From Microbacteriaceae bacterium PS02332 (GTDB lineage: Bacteria > Actinomycetota > Actinomycetes > Actinomycetales > Microbacteriaceae): a stretch of DNA of 32,977 nt. The DNA lies in NCBI GenBank assembly GCA_029959645.1, contig JASCOJ010000015.1, forward strand, positions 1 to 32,977, read 5' to 3'. Each line of letters begins with the position of its first letter. Position 1 is the first letter of the stretch. The notes below the pieces were generated by a model. The model made no database searches. It worked only from the letters and a program-made list of their open reading frames with translations, and was not told the DNA's origin. Shown here one piece after another: positions 1 through 8,284 of this stretch. A program made the translations under genes and the position numbers.

Positions 1-497
1 CCCGCGAGGGCCCGGTCCGGCGGCAGGCGCAGCACGGAGCTGTGGTCGTGCCGGACGCGGAAGGCGTCGAGGTCGCGACGCGGCACCTCGGTGCCGGACG
101 CGGCGTCGACCACCACCATCGTGCGCGTCGACGACGACCGGCCGTGGCGTGCGGCGGCGGCCCCGAGGACGGCGTCGGCGTCCTCGAGCCCGAGGACCGT
201 CGACGCGGTGACCACCACCAGGAGGTCCCACGGCGACGCCAACGCCTCGACGCCGCCGCGCAGCGCGTGCGCCCCGACGTCGTGGACGGCGACCGAGTCG
301 TCGATCGCGGACACGTCGTCGCCGTTCGGGAGCCGGAGGCCGAGGTCGCCCCCGGAGTGGTCGTAGAGCACCGGGGCGCCGACGGTGGAGGCCCGGCGCA
401 GCGCCTCGAACGCGAGTGCGGCGACCGTCGTGGTGCCGACGCCGCCGGCCGTGCCGGCGACGACGAGACGGACCGGTCGCGTGTCCAGCCCGGTCAC
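1..497 (-). CDS. MinD/ParA-like P-loop protein of type VII locus, partial (C-terminus beyond left edge)
   Basis: The first 165 or so residues of a protein that runs off the window. It opens with a beta strand and a P-loop-like stretch, VVAGTAGGVGTTTVAALAF (about residues 12-30), which matches the MinD/ParA deviant Walker A pattern KGGVGKTT except that both lysines are replaced. It then has YDHSGGDLG, where a MinD protein has its switch region, and the strand LLVVVTAS. The GTG start at 497 overlaps the eccC stop by 4 bases (GTGA), so it is translationally coupled to eccC. MinD-like proteins such as EspI accompany ESX systems in mycobacteria, so a regulatory or localising role in secretion is an inference. 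ATP binding is doubtful without the lysines. The family call rests on the N-terminal pattern and context only. Confidence 0.7.
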   Translation of the reverse strand, partial: MTGLDTRPVRLVVAGTAGGVGTTTVAALAFEALRRASTVGAPVLYDHSGGDLGLRLPNGDDVSAIDDSVAVHDVGAHALRGGVEALASPWDLLVVVTASTVLGLEDADAVLGAAAARHGRSSSTRTMVVVDAASGTEVPRRDLDAFRVRHDHSSVLRLPPDRALA

Positions 498-3400
498 GGG
501 GCCACCGCCGTGCCCGGGGCGGTCGTCCCGGCTCCGGTCCCGGCCCCGGTCGCGTCCGCGGCCGACGCGCCGTCGTGTCCGCGGAAGTGCGCCACCTGCA
601 CGACGAACGACCGCTCGCCGCGGCGGAGCAGGCGCCCGCGACCCGCGGTCATCGGCTCGGCGTACACCTGGGGTGCGATCGGGCCCTCGCTCCGCTCGCC
701 GGACATCAGGAACGTGCTGCCCCCGGTGTCCCGGACGGCCTGCAGGGTGAGGTCGAACAACGCCCGCTGGAGCCCGGCGACCGGCCGCGCGAGCAGCACG
801 TGCAGGCGCAGGTCCCGCGCCGACGGCAGGTAGGGCAGCAGGGGTTCCAACGGTTGTGTCCCGCCGCTGGCGAGGATGTCGAAGTCGTCCACCACCACGA
901 CGATCCGCGGCCCGGTCGTCCGGTCCGCCGACGCCTGGCGTTTGCCGAGTTCGTCCGCGATGGCCGCGGCGAGCGACCGTGCTGCGACGGCGCTCGTCGC
1001 GTAGCCGCCGAGGTAGTCCTCGGGGCACACCTCGGCGAGGGCGCCGCGGCTGTCCATGACCGCGACCACGAGCTCGTCGGGGGTGTTCCGGTCGACGAGG
1101 CCCTCCACGACGCCGCGGAGCAGGGTCGTCTTGCCGGAGCGTGCGTCGCCGAAGACGAGCAGGTGCTGGTCGCGGCCGCCGAGCTCGAGTGACACCGGCT
1201 GCATCGTGTCCTGCCGGAGGCCGAACGGCACCCGGTCCGGTTCCTCGAACGGGTCGGGGAGCTCGGACGGCTCGTAGTCGCTCGGCAGCAGCCGGATCGG
1301 GGCGGCGCCGGCTCCGCTCCAGCTCGTCGACACCCGGCGTGCCAGGTCCTCCAGCGCCTCGGCGACGTCGTCGTCGTCGACGTCGTCCAACACCGGGAGG
1401 GCGATCTGCACGAAGCGACGCTCCTCCGTGATGGCGCGACCGCGGTGCTCGGCCCGGATGGTCTGCGACAGCTTGCGGTCCACGACGGAGTCCGCCGGGT
1501 CGTTGAGCCGGAGCTCGACGCGCGTGCCGACGAGGGGCTGCACGGCCATCCGCAGCTCGTTCCACCGCGTCAGCGTCATGACGACGTGGACGCCGAGCCC
1601 GGACCCCCGCTGCAGGAGCTCGGCGAGCACCGGCTCGAAGCGCTCGTACTCCTCGCGGACGGCTCCGTACCCGTCGACGAGCAGCACGACCTCCGCGCTC
1701 GGCAACGCCGGGAGACGGCCGGCCGCGTGTCGGGCGCGGAGGTCGGCGAGGGAGTCGACACCCTGCTCGCGGAACACGCGCTCGCGGGCGGCGAGCATGA
1801 GCTGCAGTTCCTCGAGGAGGCGCTGCATGCGGGCCGGGTCGGACCGGGTCGCGACGCCGCCGACGTGCGGGAAGCCCTCGATCCGGGCCAGTCCGCTCCC
1901 GGTCAGGTCGAGACCGTAGATGCTGACCTGCTGTGGTGTCGCGGTGAGCGCGGTCGCGGCGGCGAGGGAGCGGAGCACCGTCGACCGGCCGGACTGCGGC
2001 GCACCGATGACCGCCGCGTGGCCGCCGGCGCGGGTGAGGTCGAGGTGCCAGGTGCGTTGGCTCTGCTCGGCCGGGTCGTCGAGCACCCCGAGCGGCACGC
2101 GGAGCGCTTCGGCCCCGGGGACGTGTTCGGTGACCACCCGCGACAGGGCGAGCCGCGGGGGCAGCGGCGGCAGCCAGATCGGCCGGGTGGTGCGGTCGGC
2201 GTCGAGCAGCCGGTCGACCGCCTCGTCGACGAGGGCCCGCCCCGTCTCCGGGCGGCGGAGCTCCGGCTCCTCGGAGCCGTCGGTCACCGCGGCCAGCGTG
2301 TTGTACAGGGGGAGCAGGAGCGGTTCGGCGTGCTCGTCGGTCTCCCGGGTGGTGCTCGTCGCCTCGGACGGGCCGGAGACGTAGCCGGCCCGGAACCGGC
2401 GGTACACCGAGGTGTCGACCTTCAGGTAGCCGTACCCGGGGACGGCCGGCAGGTGGAAGGCGTCCGGTCGGTCGAGGATCGTGGAGCTCTCCGCCTCCGA
2501 GAAGGTGCGCAGGCCCAGCCGGTACGACAGGTAGGTGTCGAGGCCGCGGAGCCGTCCGGCCTCGATGCGCTGACTCGAGAGCAGCAGGTGCACGCCGATG
2601 GACCGACCGATGCGGCCGATGGTCATGAGCAACTCGATGAACTCCGGCTCGGCGGTGAGCAGCTCACCGAACTCGTCGATCACGAGGAGCAGGTGCGGCA
2701 GCGGCGGCAGGTCCGGGCGCTCGGTCCGCAACTGGCGGTAGTGCGTGATGGACGGTGCGTTGTCCGCGTCCCGGAGCACGCGCTGACGTCGGACCACCTC
2801 ACCGGCGACGGAGGCCCGAGCCCGCTCGATGAGACCGGCGTCGTCCTCGAGGTTGTCGATGATCCCGGCGACGTGCGGGAGGCCCGCGAACGGTGCGAAG
2901 GCCGCGCCGCCCTTGTAGTCGACGAGCACCATGCTGAGGTCCTCGGGCGCGTGGGACAGCGCCAGCCCGAGGACGAGCGTCCGGAGCATCTCGGACTTGC
3001 CCGACCCGGTGGCGCCGATACAGATGCCGTGCGGCCCCATGCCGAGCTGCGCCGACTCCTTGAGGTCGAGGAGCACGGGCGCACCGAAGTCGTCGAGCCC
3101 GATCGGCACACGCAGGAAGTCGCGTGCCGAGCGCGGGGTCCAGGCCTGCTCGGTGGTCAGGGTCGTCACGTCGTCGATGCCGAGGAGTTCGGTGACGCCG
3201 ATCCCCTCGACGGACTCGGCGGCGTCCTGCGCCGTCAGGCTCAGGCGGAGCGGAGCGAGCTCGCGGGTGAGGGTCTCGAACGTGGACGGCGGGACGTGGT
3301 CGGGGCGGAACGCGACCACGGGCACGGCGCCGGCCTCCTCGCGGCGGGCGTCCGTGACGGTCGCCCGCCCGTCCTCGACCACGATGCGGACCGTCACGTC

Positions 3401-4489
3401 GGACGGCTCGTGCAGTCGGTCGGCGAGCAGGTGCACGGTCGTGACCTGCAGGTCCGCGAGCCCCAGGTCGGCGTCCGGGACCGGCAGGTCGGAGGCGATG
3501 CGGCCGTGGTCGTCGACGAACACGACGAGTCGGGAGTTCTCCGCGGCCTCGCTCCCGGCGCTCCGCTTGGCGGTCGCGGCGAAGCGGGCCCGGTCCGCGA
3601 GCTCGCCGCCGATCACCCCGAGCAGACCGCGGACGTCCGGGGCGACGCGGCGCGCGGGGACGTCGCCGTCGAGCAGCTCCTCGTCGACCGCGTGCGGGAG
3701 CAGGTCGAACCCGCGCCAGTCGTCGGCGTGCTCGCCGTCGTGGACGAGCGCCAGGTGCAGGTCGTCGGGGGAGTGCAGGGTGGCGAGCGCCGCGATCATC
3801 CCGCGGGCCACCTGGAGCACCTCGTCCCGGGCGCCGATGACGGCGACGTGTCCGGCACGGTCGAGGTCGACGGTGACGGGCATCCCGGCCACCGTCGCGT
3901 AGTGCTCGACGACGGTCCGGGCCTCCTCGAGCATGATCGGGTCGAAGGGCTGCACGGGGTTCTCGTCGTCGGGCAGCACGAGGTCGAACCAACGAACGTC
4001 GCCGACGCCGACCCGGACCTCGAGGAAGTCGTCGTGCCCCCGGCGGCGCTCCCACAGCCGGGCGGGGTCGCGGACCACCTCGACGAGGGCGTCCGGCTCC
4101 GGGTCGAGGACGGCGGCCTCCGCGCGGACCTCGCGCGCGCGGGTGCGCAGGGCTGAGCGGGTGCGCTCGAGGAAGTCGAGGTACCGCTCGCGCTGCGCAC
4201 GGCGGGTACGGGCCTGGTTGCCACGCTGGGACACGGCCATGCCGACGCCGCCGACGAGCGCGACCACGAGCACCACGGCACCGATCACCATGAACACCGG
4301 GTTGGCGTTCCGCAGCACCACGATCATGACGATCGAGGACAGCGACCCGACCACGGGCAGGAGGGTCTGGACCGGCAGACCACCGACCGGGCCCTCCGGC
4401 AGGGCGGGCGGCGGCGCGAGCGGCTCCCGGTCCTCCCGGTGCAGCGGACGGCTGACCCGCGTCGGCCGGTGGACGAGTCGACGGGTCAC
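494..4489 (-). CDS. eccC: Type VII secretion FtsK/SpoIIIE ATPase EccC (three ATPase domains)
   Basis: Motor ATPase of the ESX inner-membrane complex; it recognises WXG100 substrates and drives export. The 1331-residue protein has a proline-rich N-terminus (PPPALPEG), two membrane helices (about residues 40-85), then three FtsK-like domains. Domain 1 has a full Walker A, GATGSGKSEM (about 490), and a Walker B with glutamate, LLLVIDEFGEL. Domain 2 has GAPQSGRST (about 828), with the lysine changed to arginine, and a weak Walker B (VVLLVDGYG). Domain 3 has GDARSGKTT (about 1113) and VVVVDDFD without the catalytic glutamate. Only domain 1 therefore looks fully catalytic, as is known for the EccC family. 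The GTG start at 4489 is preceded by GGAGG six bases upstream and overlaps the previous stop by 4 bases; the reading frame stays open further upstream, but the family N-terminus fits this start. Single-chain, as in EccC or EssC, not split. Confidence 0.95.
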   Translation of the reverse strand: MTRRLVHRPTRVSRPLHREDREPLAPPPALPEGPVGGLPVQTLLPVVGSLSSIVMIVVLRNANPVFMVIGAVVLVVALVGGVGMAVSQRGNQARTRRAQRERYLDFLERTRSALRTRAREVRAEAAVLDPEPDALVEVVRDPARLWERRRGHDDFLEVRVGVGDVRWFDLVLPDDENPVQPFDPIMLEEARTVVEHYATVAGMPVTVDLDRAGHVAVIGARDEVLQVARGMIAALATLHSPDDLHLALVHDGEHADDWRGFDLLPHAVDEELLDGDVPARRVAPDVRGLLGVIGGELADRARFAATAKRSAGSEAAENSRLVVFVDDHGRIASDLPVPDADLGLADLQVTTVHLLADRLHEPSDVTVRIVVEDGRATVTDARREEAGAVPVVAFRPDHVPPSTFETLTRELAPLRLSLTAQDAAESVEGIGVTELLGIDDVTTLTTEQAWTPRSARDFLRVPIGLDDFGAPVLLDLKESAQLGMGPHGICIGATGSGKSEMLRTLVLGLALSHAPEDLSMVLVDYKGGAAFAPFAGLPHVAGIIDNLEDDAGLIERARASVAGEVVRRQRVLRDADNAPSITHYRQLRTERPDLPPLPHLLLVIDEFGELLTAEPEFIELLMTIGRIGRSIGVHLLLSSQRIEAGRLRGLDTYLSYRLGLRTFSEAESSTILDRPDAFHLPAVPGYGYLKVDTSVYRRFRAGYVSGPSEATSTTRETDEHAEPLLLPLYNTLAAVTDGSEEPELRRPETGRALVDEAVDRLLDADRTTRPIWLPPLPPRLALSRVVTEHVPGAEALRVPLGVLDDPAEQSQRTWHLDLTRAGGHAAVIGAPQSGRSTVLRSLAAATALTATPQQVSIYGLDLTGSGLARIEGFPHVGGVATRSDPARMQRLLEELQLMLAARERVFREQGVDSLADLRARHAAGRLPALPSAEVVLLVDGYGAVREEYERFEPVLAELLQRGSGLGVHVVMTLTRWNELRMAVQPLVGTRVELRLNDPADSVVDRKLSQTIRAEHRGRAITEERRFVQIALPVLDDVDDDDVAEALEDLARRVSTSWSGAGAAPIRLLPSDYEPSELPDPFEEPDRVPFGLRQDTMQPVSLELGGRDQHLLVFGDARSGKTTLLRGVVEGLVDRNTPDELVVAVMDSRGALAEVCPEDYLGGYATSAVAARSLAAAIADELGKRQASADRTTGPRIVVVVDDFDILASGGTQPLEPLLPYLPSARDLRLHVLLARPVAGLQRALFDLTLQAVRDTGGSTFLMSGERSEGPIAPQVYAEPMTAGRGRLLRRGERSFVVQVAHFRGHDGASAADATGAGTGAGTTAPGTAVAP

Positions 4490-5328
4490 GGTGCGCCTCC
4501 GGTGACGAGTGCCGCGGCGAGCCGGGCGTGGGCGGTCCTGGTCGCGATCGTGAGGTCGCGCGTCGACCGGGGTGCCCCGACGGCGCGGGCCGGCTCGTGC
4601 GGGATGCGGAGCAGGGGCACGTCCGGCCACCGCACCGCCTGCACCGCCCGGGACCCGGCGTCGCCCACGTCGACCGCTGCGACGACGACCGCGGGCCGGT
4701 GGTCGAGCGCACGCACCGCCTCCACCACCGACATCGCCCGTTCGAGCGACACCCGGTCGGTCCGGGCGACCAGGCAGACGGCGTGGCTCGCGAACGCGAC
4801 CGCGGTGAGGTCGACACCCGGTGCCCGGACACCCCAGTCCGTGCACACCACGTCGAAGAACCGCGTCACGGGTGCCACGTGCGCGGCCCAGCGCGTCTCC
4901 GTCGCCTGGCGCGGCGGCGCACCCGGAGCGTCGTCGGCAGGCTCACGGACGTCGAGCGCGAACAGCCCGGAGGCGGTCCTCGCGAGTCCGTCGGTCGCGT
5001 CGGCCGTGCGCACCGGCGCCCGTCGCGCCGTGTCGTCGAGCGGCGGCGTCCCGGTCAGCCCGGTCTGCCAGAGCATCGAGCGCTCGCCCGCGGCGGCGTC
5101 GACGCCGAGCACGGGCCCGTTCCGCCGGTGGGCGACGAGGTCGGCGACGAGCGCGGCGGTCGTGGAGGCGCCGACACCGCCGACGAGCTGCACGAAACCG
5201 ATCCGTCGGCTCAGCGAGAGCGGACTCCGGACGGCGCGGTCGGCGCGCTCGAGCACGCCGGTCCCCGCGGCGGTCGACCCGAGCACGGCGGACGGCACGG
5301 CACGGAGGAGGGAGGCGATCGCCGGCAT
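4486..5328 (-). CDS. MinD-like P-loop protein of type VII locus, degenerate Walker A
   Basis: A 280-residue protein between eccD and eccC. After a basic, helical N-terminus it has FVQLVGGVGASTTAALVADL (from about residue 45), the MinD/ParA nucleotide-binding pattern with alanine where the signature lysine should be. VLGVDAAAGERS follows, then a region ending in VVCTDWGVRAPGVD, and VVVAAVDVGD, all compatible with the SIMIBI-class fold. There is no signal peptide or convincing membrane helix. Its ATG overlaps the eccD stop by one base and its TGA overlaps the eccC GTG, so the three are translated as a block. Known relatives in ESX loci include EspI. Because the lysine is missing here and in the gene after eccC, the two may work as non-hydrolysing scaffolds or as a heterodimer; that is inference. 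Confidence 0.75.
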   Translation of the reverse strand: MPAIASLLRAVPSAVLGSTAAGTGVLERADRAVRSPLSLSRRIGFVQLVGGVGASTTAALVADLVAHRRNGPVLGVDAAAGERSMLWQTGLTGTPPLDDTARRAPVRTADATDGLARTASGLFALDVREPADDAPGAPPRQATETRWAAHVAPVTRFFDVVCTDWGVRAPGVDLTAVAFASHAVCLVARTDRVSLERAMSVVEAVRALDHRPAVVVAAVDVGDAGSRAVQAVRWPDVPLLRIPHEPARAVGAPRSTRDLTIATRTAHARLAAALVTGGAP

Positions 5329-6656
5329 CAGAACGACCCGAGCAGTTGTGCGTAGACGTCGAAGGAGCCGATGAGCAGCGGCACGAGCGCGACGACGCCG
5401 AGGGTCTCGAGCACGTTCCCCGCGCGCCGCAGGGACGCCCGCTGGTGCCGGGCCGGCCGCACGAGCACGAGCAGCGCGACGACGACGGCGAGCGCGCCGA
5501 GCGCGAGCGGTGCGGTCCCGGCGTCCTGGCCGCCGAGTTGCGCCCCGACACCGACGAGCACCACGGGCACGACCGCGCCCCACAGCGCCCCGACCTGCGC
5601 CGCGAGCGGGAAGGCCCGGGTCCGGAGCGCCGTGACGACGACGACCGCGACCCCGAGCCACCGGGCCCACGGGTTCGCCGTGTCGGCCAGCCCGAGGAGC
5701 GCCACCGCGAGCGTCGTCGCCACCCCGAAGGTCGCCCAGGTCAGGGTCCGGTAGGCGCGGTCGACGGTGGTGAGCACGACCTCGCGCCGGGCCAGGCGAC
5801 CGGTGATGACCTGGTCGTCGAGCCCCGTGAGGCCGGAGAGCGACATCGCGTACCAGGGGACCAGCCCGACGACGACGACCGCGACGGCGGCGAGGACGCC
5901 GGACGCCTCGGCGCCGGTCATCGGGGTCAGGTCGAGGACGGTCGCCAGCAGGGCGCCGAGCAGCCCGACCGCGGACCCGAGCGCGGCGGGCGCGGACCGG
6001 CGGCCGAGCCCCGCGACGAGGAGCAGGGCCGTCCACACGGCGACGGCCGTGGGTGCCGCGACGCTCCACGGGCCGGACGCACCCGACGCGGACGTGGGGA
6101 CCAGGGCCTCCACGGCGAGCGCCGCGGGCAGCGCCGCACCGAGGGCCGCGGCGAGCAGGGCCCACGCGACGCGGTGGGCGCCGGCGAGGCCGAGGCCGAG
6201 ACCGAGGACGGAGCAGGCCGCCCAGGTGATGAGCGGCGCCGGTCCGGCGCCCGGGACGTCGAGCGCGGTGAGCCCCGCGGCGAGCACGAGGGCACCGATG
6301 CCGACACCGCCGACCAGGAGGCGCGGGGTCGCCCCCCAGAGACCGGACCGCGTGTCCAGCGAGTCGCTGACGACGTCGGTGACGTCGCTGACCTCGGGTG
6401 GTGGTGGCGCCTCGTCGAGGCGGAGCAACCGGAGCACCTCGCCGTCGGCGAGCCCCTGGTCGGCCGCGGTCGCCGTGGTGTCGAGTTGCTCCCCGGTCAC
6501 GCGGAGCAGCGTGAGCGGTCGGGCGACCGGGGCGACCGGCTCGTCGAGCAGTTCGACCAGGCGGGGGATGAGGGAGCCCAGCGTCTCGTCGCTCGGGACC
6601 ACCAGCGTCGCCCGTCGGGTCGCGCCGACGACCGTCACCCGTGTGAAGTCGGTCAC
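5328..6656 (-). CDS. eccD: Type VII secretion integral membrane protein EccD
   Basis: Channel-forming membrane subunit of ESX systems. The 442-residue protein starts with an 80-residue YukD/ubiquitin-like domain (VTVVGATRRATLVVPSDETL, then LLRVTGEQLD and LADGEVLRLL). A linker (EAPPPPEVSDVTD) leads into about eleven hydrophobic helices, from LLVGGVGIGALVLAAGLTAL to VVALVPLLIGSFDVY at the C-terminus. Length and layout match EccD. The start is a GTG at 6656 overlapping the upstream stop by 4 bases (GTGA), and the stop shares one base with the next ATG. EccD dimers line the pore around EccB, EccC and EccE in the mycobacterial complex; of those partners only EccC and a short EccB-like protein are visible here. 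Confidence 0.9.
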   Translation of the reverse strand: MTDFTRVTVVGATRRATLVVPSDETLGSLIPRLVELLDEPVAPVARPLTLLRVTGEQLDTTATAADQGLADGEVLRLLRLDEAPPPPEVSDVTDVVSDSLDTRSGLWGATPRLLVGGVGIGALVLAAGLTALDVPGAGPAPLITWAACSVLGLGLGLAGAHRVAWALLAAALGAALPAALAVEALVPTSASGASGPWSVAAPTAVAVWTALLLVAGLGRRSAPAALGSAVGLLGALLATVLDLTPMTGAEASGVLAAVAVVVVGLVPWYAMSLSGLTGLDDQVITGRLARREVVLTTVDRAYRTLTWATFGVATTLAVALLGLADTANPWARWLGVAVVVVTALRTRAFPLAAQVGALWGAVVPVVLVGVGAQLGGQDAGTAPLALGALAVVVALLVLVRPARHQRASLRRAGNVLETLGVVALVPLLIGSFDVYAQLLGSF

Positions 6657-7012
6657 CGGGACCCTCCGTCCGTCGTCGCCGGGCCGGAGGTGCCCGCCGT
6701 CCCGGTCGTGCCCGTCGTGCCGGAGGTGCCCGCCGTCCCGGTCGTGCCCGTCGAGCCGGTCGTCCCGGTCGTGCCCGTCGGGACGGACCCGCCGAACCCG
6801 GTCTGGCCGTTCTCGATCGCCGTGAGCACGATCGCCGTCCCGACGCAGCCCGCGCAGACCACGGCGGCGAGCACCATGCTGCCCACCAGTCGCCGGACGT
6901 TGTCGTTGACCACGCGCCGCTCGGCGAGGGCGCCGATGAGGAAGGCGCCGCGCAGGCGGACGCGGTGCGTGCGCACCGACTCGAGCAGGATCGTGTCGTG
7001 GTTCTCAGGCAC
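6653..7012 (-). CDS. Small single-pass membrane protein, EccB N-terminus-like, with Gly/Thr repeat tail
   Basis: A 119-residue protein just before eccD. The cytosolic part has THRVRLRGAFLIGALAERR, which resembles the pattern at the N-terminus of EccB (HRF..RR...AL...D...PLRR). One hydrophobic helix follows (MVLAAVVCAGCVGTAIVLTA, about residues 46-65), then an outside tail of about 50 residues made almost only of Gly, Thr, Ser, Ala and Pro in a 12-residue period. The whole periplasmic repeat domain of EccB (several hundred residues) is missing. GTG start at 7012 with GAGGAG seven bases upstream; 4-base overlap with eccD. The EccB relation is a pattern-level inference. It could instead be an unrelated small accessory protein. 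The reading frame itself is secure from the overlap, the ribosome site and the membrane segment. Confidence 0.75.
   Translation of the reverse strand: MPENHDTILLESVRTHRVRLRGAFLIGALAERRVVNDNVRRLVGSMVLAAVVCAGCVGTAIVLTAIENGQTGFGGSVPTGTTGTTGSTGTTGTAGTSGTTGTTGTAGTSGPATTDGGSR
6683..6785 (-). repeat. 36-bp in-frame tandem repeat encoding Gly/Thr-rich tail
   Basis: A 36-bp unit starts at 6683 and recurs at 6719 with identical sequence, followed by a degenerate partial copy to about 6785. The period is 12 codons, so copy number can change without a frameshift. It encodes the extracytoplasmic TGTTGTAGTSG-type tail of the small membrane protein and is a likely length polymorphism. Confidence 0.85.
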
Positions 7013-7081
7013 GGGGTGCTCCTCGGGGTTGGTCGACGGCCGGGGCCTGCGGACGGCGCGCCGGCAGCGCGGCGCGGGGGG

Positions 7082-8080
7082 TCATGCCGGGTCCCCGGCG
7101 GTCACGGTGTAGTCGCGTTCGCCGAGCTCGACGTGCCAGCCGATCGCCGTGGCCGTGCGCTGCCCGGGCACGAGTGGTTGCACGGCGCCGTCCGGGGCGG
7201 TGACCGTGGTGCCGTTCGTGGTGTGCAGGTCGGTGACCCAGAGCAGGCCGTCGGCCCACTCGAGCACTGCGTGGTTGCGGGACAGCGTCCGGGCGATGTC
7301 GGGCAGGGCGTGCACCACGACTCCCGGGTCCGGGGTCTCCGGCTTCCGCCCGACGAGCACGGTGCCGCCCACGACCACGACGTCGCCCGTGGTCGGGACC
7401 AGACGGACGTCGGCGAGCGGCGTCCGGTCGCCGTCCGCACCGCTCCCCGGTGCGGCGCGTCGGGCGGCCCGCGCGGCGCGGCGGCCCTCGGGGGCTCCCG
7501 GCGGGGACGCGGGGGCCCGCGGCACCACGACGGGCCCGAGGTCCTCCGGGCCGAGGGGGTGCAGCGCGGGGTCGAGCGGGTCCCGTCCACGGCGCAGGTC
7601 CGCGGTGAGGGTCGCGTGCGGGGACCACGGGGCGAGGGCTCCGCGGAGGGCCGTGCCGAGGTGCGGGGGCAGTGCGGTGAGCAGGTCGACCCGGCGGCAC
7701 CGGGTGACGAGGAGGCCGACCGACCGGCCGCGTCGGGTCACCGCGACGAACAGCGCGGCGCCCACCAGGACGACGACGCCGACCCCTGCCAGGACGGCAC
7801 CGACCGTCGTGGCCGTGCCCCCGTCGGCGGCGGTCACGGAGGCCGCCACCACGGCGACGGCCGGGAGGACCGCCACGGCCACGTCGACGAGGGCGGCGGT
7901 CCGGCGTCGGGTCGCGGTGGCCTGCGCGACGCCCGCGAGCAGGCCGGCACCGGTGACGAGGGCACCGCCCGCGGCCGCGGGCACCTGCGGAGCGCCGCAG
8001 CGTGTGCAGAAGCGTTCGGAGGCGGTCAGCAGGAGGGAACACCTGGCACAGCTCAGCGACCCGGCGATGGCGCTCGGCAT
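7082..8080 (-). CDS. Zinc-ribbon / RDD-like membrane / FHA-domain protein of type VII locus
   Basis: A 332-residue protein at the head of the secretion operon. It has an N-terminal zinc ribbon of two CxxC pairs (C11, C14, C25, C28) and a membrane region of about three helices (residues 36-125) that opens with the RDD-like pattern RRRTAALVD. A proline/arginine-rich linker follows, then a C-terminal FHA domain (about 230-325) with the phosphothreonine-binding signatures GRKPE, SRNHAVLEW and TTNGTTV. FHA domains read Ser/Thr-kinase phosphorylation, so it probably couples kinase signalling to secretion; FHA proteins are frequent in ESX loci. ATG at 8080 with GGGGAGG directly upstream. The following 69 bases (7013-7081) before the next gene hold only that gene's ribosome site. 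Domain calls are from motifs; the role is inferred. Confidence 0.88.
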   Translation of the reverse strand: MPSAIAGSLSCARCSLLLTASERFCTRCGAPQVPAAAGGALVTGAGLLAGVAQATATRRRTAALVDVAVAVLPAVAVVAASVTAADGGTATTVGAVLAGVGVVVLVGAALFVAVTRRGRSVGLLVTRCRRVDLLTALPPHLGTALRGALAPWSPHATLTADLRRGRDPLDPALHPLGPEDLGPVVVPRAPASPPGAPEGRRAARAARRAAPGSGADGDRTPLADVRLVPTTGDVVVVGGTVLVGRKPETPDPGVVVHALPDIARTLSRNHAVLEWADGLLWVTDLHTTNGTTVTAPDGAVQPLVPGQRTATAIGWHVELGERDYTVTAGDPA

Positions 8081-8148
8081 CCGACCTCCCCGTGGTGTGC
8101 CCGACGTACCCCCGGCCGGTCGTGCGGCTGCGCGTCCGGCGGGCTCCG

Positions 8149-8154
8149 ACGCTA
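8149..8154 (-). promoter_or_regulatory. Candidate -10 box for the type VII operon
   Basis: On the minus strand this reads TAGCGT, the actinobacterial TANNNT -10 form, giving a start near 8142 and a leader of about 60 bases before the FHA gene. I see no clear -35 element. It lies back to back with the promoter of the two WXG100-like genes. Confidence 0.4.
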
Positions 8155-8197
8155 CCAGGGACGCGTCCGGCGCAGGGCTGCCGGACCGGGACGCACC

Positions 8198-8226
8198 TTG
8201 CGACCGCGACCACCGTGGCGGAGAAT
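8198..8226 (+). promoter_or_regulatory. Candidate promoter of the WXG100-like pair (TTGCGA-N17-GAGAAT)
   Basis: TTGCGA at 8198-8203 and GAGAAT at 8221-8226 are separated by exactly 17 bases, a sigma-70-like arrangement with four of six matches in each box. The expected transcript starts near 8233. It would begin with a hairpin GCCCCC/GGGGGC (8235-8251), about 33 bases before the first start codon. Confidence 0.55.
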
Positions 8227-8284
8227 GGTGCCGTGCCCCCCGTCCGGGGGCGCGACGACGTCATCGACTCGAGGGGAATCTGAC

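Noticed and set aside
1445-4156. Open frame of 903 codons on the plus strand opposite eccC
   Set aside because: Same codon-bias shadow effect; eccC shows three clear ATPase domains on the other strand.
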